Virus record (IMG/VR): IMGVR_UViG_3300027902_000155
Coordinates: 25,553 to 89,552 of that record
DNA length: 64,000 nucleotides
Reading direction: 5' to 3' (one strand)
Source: a virus
The position numbers were made by a program, and so were the translations under genes. The notes below the pieces were generated by a model. It had not been told where the DNA came from, searched no databases, and saw nothing but the letters and a program-made list of their open reading frames with translations. Shown one piece after another: positions 28,418 through 39,700 of the stretch; position 1 is the first letter of the stretch, and the number at the start of each line of letters is the position of its first letter.

Positions 28418-30676
28418 ATGACTGTTGAAAAACTCGTCTCCCCGTTCATTCCTCAGCAGTTTCCCGAGTTCTATCACGAAGAGGGTCCGAACTTCATCGC
28501 CTTCGTCAAGGCGTACTACGAGTGGCTGGAGCTCGAGGAGAACGCGCTCGGCGCATCGCGCAGACTCCTAGAGTACGCCGACGTCGACGAGACCCTCGAC
28601 AGGTTCCTGACGCACTTCAAGAACGAATACATGATCGGGTTCCCGGACGAGACCGCGGCAGACAAGCGACTGCTGTTGAAGCACGTCCTCGACCTCTATC
28701 GAGTCAAGGGCACCAAGCGCGGCGTCGAGCTCTTGTTCCGCATCCTCTTCAACGAGGACGTCGAGGTCTTCGAGCCGTGGCGCTACGTCTTCAGTCCGTC
28801 GGCGGCCGAGTGGTACGTACCCAAGTACCTGGAGGTATCTGGCAGCCCGTACCTCTGGCAGCTCGAGGGTAAGAAGATCAGTAGCTCTAGAGCCGGCACT
28901 ACCGCAGTAGTCGAGCAGGTCTATCGTCGGATCGTCGCGGGTCAGAACGTCTACGTCCTGGTGCTGTCGCACCTAGTCGGCAGGTTTCATCGATCCGAGT
29001 ACGTGCTGTGCGACGACATCCCAGAGATGACTGTCGACTCCGCCCCGTCTGTGCTCGGATCGCTCTCTACCGTCAGCATCCTGTCGGGGGGCGCCGGCTA
29101 CTCGGTAGGCGACATCCTCGAAGTAGAGGGCACCGGATACGGAGGATTTGTCAAGGTACTCACGACTAAGAGACAGGGAGGCGAACTGTCGTTCGAGCTG
29201 CTAGACGGCGGTTCTGGCTATACCATGAATGCGGTCGTGACTGTAGTCGGAGACGGTGCCGGGGGCGATTTTCACGTCGGCGGCATCAAGGACCGCGAGA
29301 TAGTCTTGATCAACTCTGACCTGCTGTCTGACTACTTGAACAAGCAACTAGACCAGGACTCGGCTGGCTACTTCGTCCACGTGACCAGCATCTCTGGAGC
29401 ATTTACCGTCGGAGAGCACGTCTGGAGTAGTGCCGTCGTCCTACCACTCGACGTGACGCCGATATCTGGCTCGCTGCAGCTCGGAGAGGACGTTACGGGC
29501 TCCGGCGTTGCTGGCGTCATCGCAGTTACTGACGAGTCTCTAGTGAGTCTCGTCAGCAACACCGGTACGTTCACCGAGGGACTCGTCCTCACGGGCAGCA
29601 CCTCCGGCGCTAACGTCTCGATAAACTACGTGTTCCCGACCGAGACCGTAGAGGCAAACGGCTATCTGAACGCGGTCAACAGTACGGTCCTAACGGTGAC
29701 CAACGTCTCTTCATTCTCTAGCACGTTCCGGTTCATCTCCAACGTTAACGTCACGACTCCCGGCAGCGGTTACTCTAACTCAGACTACGTCACGTTCAGC
29801 GGTTCCGGTTCTGGAGGATACGCCCTAGTAACGACGAGTAACACCGGCGCGATAGTTCAGGTCGACCTCAGAGACTCGGGTACCGGCTGGACCTCTGCGC
29901 CGTCTTGGCCTGGAGGATTCACCATTCACACCTCCGGCGGGAGCAGCGCGGCCCTCACTGCTAACGCTGCTCTCGCGGGCGGATACTTCATTCACGGCTC
30001 GACCGTCACTGGATTGAGCAGTTCTAAGACTGCGGTAGTCAACACCGTGTCTCGCCAGACAAACTGGTCGTTCCCTGTCGACGGCAGTACCAACCTCGAC
30101 TCGCGGATCGATATGACCCTTACCTCGTACGGTCTAGAGGTCGGTACCATTAGTCGCCTAGACCACATCAATCCTGGTGGAAACTATACTACTGACCCGA
30201 CGGTGACTGTAGTCGAGGAAGACATCGCGAGCATCGGCATTCCCGACGGCAGGGGCGGGTACAAGGGAGACAACGCAGTCGTAGTCACGAGGGGCGGATA
30301 CGCTAACGGGGTAGTTACTGCAGTTTCTATCGTCGACTCCGGGCTGGGGTACCAACCAGGCGAGTCACTGACCCTGTACGGTGCTGATAATCCGACAGTG
30401 ATCTACGGACGAGCCGTGATCAGTCTGAGCGGCGTCGGTACCGGTTACTGGAAGAACAACCGCAGTTTCCTCAACAGCAACCAGCGAATCCAGGACAGCT
30501 ACTACTATCAGCGCTTCTCTTATGAAGTAGTAGCGCCTCGGATGCTCAAGACCTACCAGGAGTTCATGAGACAGCTGGTACATCCGACGGGGTTCGCGCT
30601 GTTCGGCAGGTACAGCGTTACAGACGTCAAAGAAAATCAGGTCTCGCTCATAGAGAGCTCGGTGGCGCAGTCCTAG
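28418..30676 (+). CDS. Baseplate wedge protein in gp7 position, 752 aa
   Basis: The N-terminus PFIPQQFPEFYHEEGPNFIAFVKAYYEWLE followed by helical EYADVDETLDRFLTHFKNEY and YRVKGTKRGVELLFRILFNEDVEVFEPW is typical of a conserved T4-like wedge/structural protein between gp6 and gp8. From residue about 200 on it becomes repetitive beta: VSILSGGAGYSVGDILEV, LLDGGSGYTMNAVVTV, NVTTPGSGYSNSDYVTF, ISRLDHINPGGNYTTDPTVTV. These G-x-G-Y-x-x-x-D-x-x repeats look like small beta domains. T4 gp7 itself is 1032 aa; homology is position-based. Confidence 0.6.
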   Translation: MTVEKLVSPFIPQQFPEFYHEEGPNFIAFVKAYYEWLELEENALGASRRLLEYADVDETLDRFLTHFKNEYMIGFPDETAADKRLLLKHVLDLYRVKGTKRGVELLFRILFNEDVEVFEPWRYVFSPSAAEWYVPKYLEVSGSPYLWQLEGKKISSSRAGTTAVVEQVYRRIVAGQNVYVLVLSHLVGRFHRSEYVLCDDIPEMTVDSAPSVLGSLSTVSILSGGAGYSVGDILEVEGTGYGGFVKVLTTKRQGGELSFELLDGGSGYTMNAVVTVVGDGAGGDFHVGGIKDREIVLINSDLLSDYLNKQLDQDSAGYFVHVTSISGAFTVGEHVWSSAVVLPLDVTPISGSLQLGEDVTGSGVAGVIAVTDESLVSLVSNTGTFTEGLVLTGSTSGANVSINYVFPTETVEANGYLNAVNSTVLTVTNVSSFSSTFRFISNVNVTTPGSGYSNSDYVTFSGSGSGGYALVTTSNTGAIVQVDLRDSGTGWTSAPSWPGGFTIHTSGGSSAALTANAALAGGYFIHGSTVTGLSSSKTAVVNTVSRQTNWSFPVDGSTNLDSRIDMTLTSYGLEVGTISRLDHINPGGNYTTDPTVTVVEEDIASIGIPDGRGGYKGDNAVVVTRGGYANGVVTAVSIVDSGLGYQPGESLTLYGADNPTVIYGRAVISLSGVGTGYWKNNRSFLNSNQRIQDSYYYQRFSYEVVAPRMLKTYQEFMRQLVHPTGFALFGRYSVTDVKENQVSLIESSVAQS

Positions 30677-30684
30677 GTTTGACT

Positions 30685-30692
30685 GATAAATA
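30685..30692 (+). promoter_or_regulatory. Late promoter box GATAAATA for gp8
   Basis: Plus-strand box 21 bases before the gp8 ATG, with AGGAACA as ribosome-binding site. Confidence 0.6.
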
Positions 30693-30713
30693 ATAGCACA
30701 GGAACAAGCATGT

Positions 30714-33700
30714 ATGGCCGTCCTTACTACCGAGAACTCAGTCGACCTAGCCGCACAATTCATCGCGTCGATAAATGCTCCCGAGAACGTGGTCTATGCG
30801 TTCGTGGGGCGTCCGGTGCCGTGGACAGATGACGACGCCCCTCCCGCTGCCAACAACTCGGTAGACGGCAAGGACCTGTCGATCTATGACAATCTAGCCT
30901 ACGGCAAGCACCTCGATCCCGCAAACACCATCCTGATGGCGCCGCGAGTGACCTGGGTGACCGGTACGGTCTACGACCACTACGACCAGACCGACGCGGA
31001 TCTGATGTCTAAGAGGTTCTACGTAGTCACCAGCGAGAACCACGTCTTTAAGTGCATCTACAACGGCAGCGGCGCCGAGTCTACCGTGATGCCAAACTTG
31101 GTCGGAGCATCTGGTACGTTCATGACTGGAGACGGGTACGCGTGGAAGTACATGTATACCATCGACTCTAGCACCAACACGACCTTTTACTCCACGAGTT
31201 ATATACCGATAGTCGCAAACACGACAGTCGAGGCTGCTGCGACCCCGGGCGCGATAGACTTCATCGAGGTCACCTCGAGAGGCGCTGACTATCGACAGTA
31301 CTCTACAGGGTACCTAGCAAGCGCAGTCAACAGCACCGTAGTCCAACTGACCTCGAGCGCCTCGGCCGTCGACGACTACTACAACGACTGCTCGATCTAT
31401 CTCCACAGTAACCCCGGGGGCAGTCAGATCAGGGTAGTCGCAGACTACGACGGATCGACGCGTCTTGCTACACTCGCGCCCAAGCTAGACTTTCACGTCA
31501 ACGTAGAACTCAACGACATCGCCGGCTCGTTCGTCGAGGGAGACGTCGTATCTCAGCAACTGGACAGGATCACGACGTACGTCCAGGCGGGTTACCTCAA
31601 TCCCGGCGACCACGTCGAACAGTCCGAGACCGGCGTCAGTGGCGTCGTCCAGACCGTGAACTCCACGAGCGTCACCGTCAGCAGGACAGCGAGTACCGCG
31701 TTCAGTGACGCCCTACCGTTCTATGACACTGCACAGGCGGGTACCCTCAAGACAGGCAGCGCGAACACCGCAGCGGGACAGACCAACGTAACCGGCGTCG
31801 GCACCGCGTTCACCTCTGAGTACTCGGCAAACGGGTTCATCCGAGTCGGTACCTCTGCAAACTCTCAGATCCGACGGATACAGGCCGTAGTCAACGACAC
31901 GAAGATCACGGCGTCTGTGCCGTTCACAAAGACGCTGCTCAGCAACGTCCACTACTCCGTACCGATAGCGGCAGACCCACTCGAGGTAGAGACGCTGTTC
32001 TCTAACGGCGTCATCACCTACACCAACATCACCGGCGTGCTGCTCTCCTACGGCTCTGTGTCACTCGAGGGCGTCTCGTTCATCCCGGGCGAGGTAGTGA
32101 GAGAGGTAGACTCGTCGGACGACGACTTGGGAGTCGGGGCAGTCATCGACTATGCTAACAATTCTCACCTGATACTGTCAAGCACCACGGGTAGTTCGTT
32201 TACTGTCGCACAGTACGTCTTCGGTAAGTCATCCAATCAGAAGGCGCAGATCAGTTCGGTCGATAGTTACCCTGCGATCACGGTCGCCTCTGACTACGGC
32301 AACTTTAGGGCAGGCTGTCCGCTCGTCGGAAACAGCGGCAGTGCTAACGTCATCTCGTCTGCGTCTTTCCCTGGACTGATGACGGAGTACGTCGTGTCGC
32401 CGCGAGTCGTCGTCGACGGCGACGGAGTCGGCGCCACTGCATACGCGATCGTCAATACTACCCCGGGCGTCCTTAACTCGGTATCCAGCGTCGTGATGCT
32501 AGATACCGGCGACGGATATACTCGCGCGAACGTCTACGTAGTCGCGAACTCCTCGCTAAAGAGCGCGACGAGCGCAAACGTGGTCCTTCGAGCGCTCATC
32601 GGACCGACCACGGGCCACGGCTCTAACGCCGCCCTCGAGTTGGGAGCTCGATACGTCGGGACGAGCGTCACGTTCGATACCATGACTAACGAGTCGTACG
32701 TGTTCCCCGGATACGGCAGCTATCGCCAGTTCGGGCTGCTGAAGAATCCCCGATGGGGAGAGGCCGTGATCGAGGTCGGCGACCCAGAGCGGGCCAAACT
32801 GACGATCAGGAACCGATCTGCCGCGTTCACCCCCGGAGAGGTCGTCGTCCAGCCCTCGAGCAACTGCGGCGGCGTGGTCGTCTACTCTAACTCCTCGTTC
32901 CTCGAGATCTCGAATCCGTCAGGAACCTTCAAGTACAACCAGACCGGCGACGGCGTCGTCGGGGGCAAGTCCGGTTCTACCGCCAACGTCGTCACCGCTA
33001 ACCTGACCTACTTCCGCGTGCTCTCAGACACCGAGTCGCTGATCGAGAACGACACGGGCGCGACGGCTACTATAGACGCTATGATCGACGACCAGAAACT
33101 GAGGATAACCGACATCTCCGGCAAGTTTGCTAACGCCGAGGTCGTATATGATCCGGTGACTAACGCCTACGCTACCGTCGCCAGCATCAAGGTCGCCAAC
33201 GGCTCCCTCGACGTGACGACTAACTTCGGAGCCCGGTTCAATCAGCTAGAGAGGGTGCCGCTCACGTCTAATACGGGTCCGTTCGTCCTTCGCGAGCGGG
33301 TCGTCCAGGATACTACCGGAGCGTCTGGGACGATAGTCAATATCGCGAACAACGTCGATCTGGCGATCTCGTCTGCCACCGGCACCTACTACGTCGGCAA
33401 CCAACTGACCGGCAACAACAGCGGCGCTACCGGAGTCGTGATCGGGGTAAAGAGCGGGTATCTCGTGGTGAGTGCCGTCGACGGCGCCTTCACGACCTCT
33501 GACTACGTGATAAATAACGCTGATGTAACGGCCCAGGTAGACACGGTATACCCGGTCTTGACACTGGCAGACGCGAGGGACTCGATTGCCGACGGTACTT
33601 CCTACAACCTCGTCGGCGAAGCGTCTGGCAGCATCGGACGCAGTGCACTCGCTAATACTGTGGTCTGTCCGAGCCTGGTGCGCGGCACGGGTGAGGTGCT

Positions 33701-33776
33701 GTATATCGACAACCGCGTCCCGTTCGATAGATCGACGACGTCTCGTGAGACTCTAAAGTTAGTCTGTAAATTCTAG
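30714..33776 (+). CDS. 8: gp8 baseplate wedge protein with giant internal insertion, 1020 aa
   Basis: Both ends match T4 gp8 (334 aa). N-terminal: YAFVGRPVPWTDDDAPPAAN, APRVTWVTGTVYDHYD, FYVVTSENHVFKCIYN, GDGYAWKYMYTI. C-terminal: GEVLYIDNRVPFDRSTTSRE-TLKLVCKF, as in the T4 end GEMIYMENRPPI...EINILFTF. Between about residues 200 and 980 lie many beta repeats of 50-60 residues (for example GASGTIVNIANNVDLAISSATG, GATGVVIGVKSGYLVVSAVDG). This is about three times the T4 length. The same kind of repeat is found in the gp7-position protein. Confidence 0.75.
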   Translation: MAVLTTENSVDLAAQFIASINAPENVVYAFVGRPVPWTDDDAPPAANNSVDGKDLSIYDNLAYGKHLDPANTILMAPRVTWVTGTVYDHYDQTDADLMSKRFYVVTSENHVFKCIYNGSGAESTVMPNLVGASGTFMTGDGYAWKYMYTIDSSTNTTFYSTSYIPIVANTTVEAAATPGAIDFIEVTSRGADYRQYSTGYLASAVNSTVVQLTSSASAVDDYYNDCSIYLHSNPGGSQIRVVADYDGSTRLATLAPKLDFHVNVELNDIAGSFVEGDVVSQQLDRITTYVQAGYLNPGDHVEQSETGVSGVVQTVNSTSVTVSRTASTAFSDALPFYDTAQAGTLKTGSANTAAGQTNVTGVGTAFTSEYSANGFIRVGTSANSQIRRIQAVVNDTKITASVPFTKTLLSNVHYSVPIAADPLEVETLFSNGVITYTNITGVLLSYGSVSLEGVSFIPGEVVREVDSSDDDLGVGAVIDYANNSHLILSSTTGSSFTVAQYVFGKSSNQKAQISSVDSYPAITVASDYGNFRAGCPLVGNSGSANVISSASFPGLMTEYVVSPRVVVDGDGVGATAYAIVNTTPGVLNSVSSVVMLDTGDGYTRANVYVVANSSLKSATSANVVLRALIGPTTGHGSNAALELGARYVGTSVTFDTMTNESYVFPGYGSYRQFGLLKNPRWGEAVIEVGDPERAKLTIRNRSAAFTPGEVVVQPSSNCGGVVVYSNSSFLEISNPSGTFKYNQTGDGVVGGKSGSTANVVTANLTYFRVLSDTESLIENDTGATATIDAMIDDQKLRITDISGKFANAEVVYDPVTNAYATVASIKVANGSLDVTTNFGARFNQLERVPLTSNTGPFVLRERVVQDTTGASGTIVNIANNVDLAISSATGTYYVGNQLTGNNSGATGVVIGVKSGYLVVSAVDGAFTTSDYVINNADVTAQVDTVYPVLTLADARDSIADGTSYNLVGEASGSIGRSALANTVVCPSLVRGTGEVLYIDNRVPFDRSTTSRETLKLVCKF

Positions 33777-33792
33777 GAAAGAAGAATAACGA

Positions 33793-36700
33793 ATGTCTCT
33801 TGATATCGACCTGAGCAGAAGTCCGTACGGGGACGACTTCGCGGCGAACAATAATTTCTATCGCGTGCTGTTCCGACCGGAGATTCCAGTCCAGGCGAGA
33901 GAACTCACCCAAGGACAGACTATCCTCCAGGACCAGATCGAGAAGTTCGGTCGGTACACCTTCAAGGAGGGCTCGCCCGTAACTGACTTGACCAAGACCT
34001 ACGAGCCGACGGTCCACTACGTCAAGATCACGGACAGCCTGACCCTGGCCAACGGCAGCGTGGTCGCGGTGACCACGAGCGACTTCGTGGGCAAGACCGT
34101 CGAGGCCAGCAACGGACTGAAGGCGATCGTTGCCGGCGCGGCAGCAGGATTTCTAGCGACCTCGCCCGATCTCAATACTATCTACATCGACTACCTTGGC
34201 TCGGCGAGTGACTATACGACAAACAAGTTTGACCCTGACCAGACACTGACGGTGAAGACCGAGCTCGGCGCGACGATCGGCACGATCAAGACCGCAAACA
34301 ACGCAGTATCTGGCAGCAGTTCCTACCTGGGCGTCGGCTATAAGATGTCAATAGCCGGCAAGGACGCGGTAGTCTTCTCCAAGGGATTCTTCATCAGTGT
34401 GGCCAACCAGAGCGTCATGGTCACGAAGTACGACAACTATCCAGACGGCGTATCGGTGGGCTTCGAGACGACAGAAGAAATTGTGACTCCCGAGGAGGAC
34501 TCGTCCCTGCTCGATAACGCGGCGGGTTACCCTAACTACGCAGCGCCGGGCGCGCACCGACTGAGACTGATTCCGAATCTCGTGGTTCGTAACACCAACG
34601 AAACTAGCAACACTACCCCGTTCTTGTCCCTCACCGACTTCGTCGAGGGCCACCCGTCGATCAGTCCGACCGATCCGGTCCTGAACCTCCTCGGAGACGC
34701 GCAGGCACAGACCCTGTACAACACGGAGGGCGACTTCGTCGTCAGTCCGTGGAACGTGCGACTGATCACCCGGTACACGGACTTCCCGACCAACTCGACG
34801 ATCGATACCGCGAACCTCCGCCTCGAGATCGACCCCGGCCTGGGCTACGTCAAGGGATACAAGGTCCAGACGGTCGGCCAGCTGCCGGGTCACATCGGCG
34901 GCGCCGACGCCGTTCGCAAGGGCAACGACGTCAGGACGCTCGCTGCTCAGGTAGCTACCGCGACGATGGGCAGCTACCTGTACTGCAACCAGGTAGCCGG
35001 TCACTGGGACTTCACTAGCTCGGCAAACGTCTCCCTCAGAAGTGCGACGGCGACTGCTATCTCGTCTGCGTCTGCGATCGGCAACGATGTCTCTGGCCTG
35101 AGCGCGCCCGGCAGCGAGCTCGGCACCGCCGAGCTGATCGGCTTCGAGTACGACTCCGGAACTCCGGGCGACACCGCAGCTGAGTACCGCATCTACCTCT
35201 TCAACGTCCAGATGGCGACTGGCAAGAACTTTGCAGACGTCAGGTCCCTCTATACAATCTCCGGAGGCGTCAAGGGCTTCGCAGACGTCGCTCTCACGAG
35301 CGGCAGCTGCGTCCTACAGGATCAGAAGCTGTCGACCCTGATCTATCCGATGGCTACTGGGGCGATGAAGACCCTGCTCACCGAAACGCCCCCGACCACC
35401 ATGCTCGACTACCGTAAGGCATCGACCCTGACGGTCGCTACCAACGGCATCGGCACCCTCTCGTTCACGACCGCCGGACCAGGCGGCAGCGCGTCTGACG
35501 AGTTCCCGTACGGACTCGGTCAGCTCAGCACCGTCAACGAGCGCGAGTTCGTCATCGTGTCTGACAACACCAGGCAGACCGCTAACCTCGTAGCTAGGGT
35601 CGATGCCACCGTCGCGGAGTACAACCTAGCGTTCCACGCCGGCCAGTCAAACAACTTCAGCAGCCTGTTCATCCCGGGCGACCGTGTCTCTGTAGGCAAC
35701 AGCGCGCCCGGCGAGACCAGACTCGTCGTCTATGCCAACTCGTCGTTCCTCAACGTGTCGTCTGCGTGGAGCAGCAGCTACTCAAACGCCGCCATCTACA
35801 AGACGTACACCGCCGGCCAGTCGATACCAACCTCGCTAGACTCGACGCAGACGATCACTATCGACAGCACGACGAGTGCGACGATCAACCTCGCGCATAC
35901 GTTTACTGCTACGGTACCGATCACCGTGTACCACGACGTCCGACGGACGCAGGCAAAACCGGCCAAGAAGCTGCTGTACACCAGCGTCTTCGTCAAGATC
36001 GACTGCAGCAGCAACGCCGGCGGCGTAGCCGGACCGTGGTGCCTCGGCGTGCCCGACCTCTACAGGGTCAAGCACGTCTACGTCGGCGCGTCCTATGCCG
36101 ACACCAACCAAGACCTGATCGACCAGTTCACATGGGATACTGGCCAGCGCGACGCGTTCTACGGACTGTCGTCGCTCGTCTCGGCAGGGTTCGTCGGCAC
36201 CACGAGCACCAAGATACTCGTCGAGGCAGAGTGCTTCGTGCCAGACGTATCTCAGGGCATCGGTTTCTACACGGTCGACTCGTATCCGATCGACGACACC
36301 GGCGTGACCGCGAACACCATCCTGACGCAGAACATCCCGTTCTACACCTCGATCCAGGAGGCGACTAACTACAACCTCCGAAACTGCATCGACCTGCGAC
36401 TACACACCGCTAATACCGCTGCGCTGATCAACGTCATCTCATCCGCGACCATCAATCCCGCCAACACGACGACGTTCGCGGGCGTGCCGAGCAACCTGTT
36501 CGTGCCGGCGCCCGACTCCTCGTTCGAGTCTGACATCGAGTACTACCTCGGTAGACGAGACATCGTCGGACTTACTCCGAAGGGTACGGTCATCCACATC
36601 GAGGGTACTCCGTCTGAGAACCCGGCGCCTCCCGTCGACATCTCGGCGGGCATCACCCTAGCAACTGTGAACGTCCCTCCGTACCCGACCCTCGGAGTCG

Positions 36701-39700
36701 ACCAGCAGGGCAACAACTATCCGACGGTCACCCTCCAGTACAAGAAGAACCGGCGCTACACGATGCGCGACATCGGAGCCCTCGACGACCGCCTGTCTCG
36801 CGTCGAGTACTGGACCGCCCTCAACGTCCTCGAGCAGTCTGCCAAGGACCTGCTCATCCCGAACGCATCGGGCGTCAACCGGTTCCAGAACGGCATCCTC
36901 GCAGACCCGTTCGTCGACAACAGCATCGGCAACGTCCTAGACACGCAGTACAACATCGCGATCGACAAGGCGGTGTCTGAGATACGACCGGTGTTCACTC
37001 AGACGCCGATCCAACTCAAGTACAACAGCGGTGCGTCTACAAACACGCAGGTATCTTCGAACGGTCGACTGATCCTACTCAAGAACGAGAAGGTCGCGGC
37101 GCCGTACCTGTTCCAGCAGTTCGCGACCCAGGTCAGGAACCCGTCTCAGGACGTCGCGTACCGCTGGGCCGGTCACCTCGACCTGACTCCCGACGGCGAC
37201 TACCAGCCAGACGTCACGGTAAATCCGGCGACGATCGTTCCGATGGACCTCAAGATCGAGGGACTCGGCGCGGTCGGATCGGTGTGGCAGACGTTCTGGG
37301 GCGACTGGCAGGAGACCTCTCGGTCTTCGTCTGACTCCTCTGCGGTAGTAAACGAGGGCGGCTGGTGGGGCGACTGGTCTAAGGCCGGCAACGTCGTCTA
37401 CGGACTCACCCCGACGGTAGAGACGACGACCACGACCGCGATCAACCAGATCAGGTCCGGCGTACAAGAGATCGTAGGAGAGAAGACCAACCTCTACAAC
37501 CTCGGCTCTTACGTCACCGACGTCAGTCTTCAGCCGTACATCCGTCCACAGATGGTATTCTTTGCGGCTCACGGCCTCAAGCCGAACACGCAGCACTGGC
37601 CGTTCATGGACGACGTCCCGATCAGCAACTACTGCTCTAAGGCGGCAGAGGACAAGACGCTCATCCTGACGCCGACCCTGGTCAGTAACGGACTCGGCAG
37701 CATATACGGATGGTACGCGATACCGTCTACCGTCTTCCACGCCGGCGAGAGGGTGTTCAAGCTGTGCGACGTCGACAACCTGGTAACTAAGTCTACCGAC
37801 ATCCTGTCGAACGCGTCAGCCACGTTCTACGGCACGAACCTGGCCTACGCCAAGAACAACATCGAGCTACAGACGACGACCAGCACCCTCTATGCGAAGG
37901 CGGTACAACAGACTCAGACGATCTATACCTCGACGAGCTCGACCTCGGGCGGCTCGCTCGTGTCGGACGTCGTCAACTGTGACTGCTACACCTCTCCGTG
38001 CGCCCAGAGCTTCAGGCTGCCTCAGGAGATACTGTACGGGGAAGACATCCCGGTCATCTACGTCACCGCCATCGACCTCTTCTTCGAGAAGAAGGATCCT
38101 ACCCTCGGCATCCAGATCATGGTACGAGAGATGGAGAACGGCTACCCGACCACGCGCATCGTGCCGTTCGGCTCAGTGCACCTGAAGAGCGCAGACGTCA
38201 ACGTCTCAGAGGATGCGACCCTCGCGACGACCGTCACGTTCCCGGCGCCGCTGATGCTCGAGACAGGCAAGGAGTACTGCGTCGTCGCTCGCGCCGACGG
38301 GTTCAATCCCAACTACGCGCTCTGGACCGCGGCGCTCGGGGGCAGTCCGGACGTCACGACCGGCAGCCCGCTGTTCCACAACAGCTTCGCCGGCAACTTC
38401 TTCACCTCGTCGAACGACACCGGATGGACGGCGTACCAGCAAGAAGACATGAAGATGTCGGTGTATCGCTTGACGTTTACGGAACTCACGGGCACCGCAG
38501 TCCTCAACAACGACGACTCGGAGTACCTGAAGGTCGTCGACACCCTCGGCGAGTTCAAGATCGGCGAGACCGTATACTTCTCGAACAACGAGATCCAGAC
38601 GGGCGGCGTCACTGCTGCAACCGGTAACAACATCGTCTTCGTAACGAGCACGACGGGCATCTCTAACCAGGACGCTGTCTACCTCTTCTCGAACACGAAC
38701 GCACAGGCGTTCGTCGCCCTAGTCGCGAATACTCCTGCCAATACTACGGCACTGCTGCTGAATACTGCGCCCACGTTCACCGATGCGGACTGCTCCATCG
38801 GCAGACTGCGCAACCAGTCTCTCCTCAACGGCGTGCTGCTCGCGAACGCTCAGACCGAGGGCTTCAGCAACGTCGCTGCAGCTACTGTGGCCTACGGCGG
38901 CACCGGCTACGCGCCCGGAGACGTCGTCACGGTAGTCGGCGGAGACGGAACCGCGGCTACCCTCAACGTCCTAACGGAGTCGGGAAACGTCGCCCTTACC
39001 CTGTCGGTCAACACTGCGGGCAACTACTCTCAGATATATCCGGCGAACCTGTCGACTACCTACGTAACCGGCACGGGTACCGGCCTGCGCGTCGACGTCT
39101 CGTTGAACCGTCCCGACACGGCTCTGATGACCGTGGGCAACTCTACGGCCACCGGTACCTGGCACGCCACCTCGGGCACTCGCGTCATCGGTAGTCAGAG
39201 CAACGCGACTGCGGTGATCGTCCAGGTAGCAGACGTCCCGTACAACACGGTGATGCCGAAGCTGGCGATCAGCACCCCGAACGACACCGGTATCCAGTGG
39301 TGGATGAAGGGCACCGCTAACTCGGCCCTCTCGTACTCCGGCGACTCTGCGAACGTAGCCTTCACCTTCGCGCAGCAGCTAGAGCTCCGCGACCACGAGC
39401 GCGTCGTGATGAGCAGGTCTAACGAGCTCGTCTCGCTCGGCGGCGCTAAGTCACTGACCGTCTATGCAGACATGGTCTCGGAGTCTGAGAAGCTCTCGCC
39501 GGCCATCGACACGATCAAGGTGGGCATGCTCGGCATCCATAACCGGATCAACGCCGAGGACTCCGCCGGCCGAGTAGTCTTGTCCGAGAAGTTCAACGAC
39601 GGCTTCGCGATCGACCGCTACATCTCTCGCGCCGTAGTACTCGCCGACGGTCAAGATGCAGAGGACCTCAAGGTCTTAATTGCGGCGTACAAGCCCGGCG

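Noticed and set aside
30158-37740. Several minus-strand ORFs opposite wedge genes (for example 34348-35004, 37075-37740)
   Set aside because: GC-rich third positions on the plus strand keep antisense frames open; no features of real proteins are visible.
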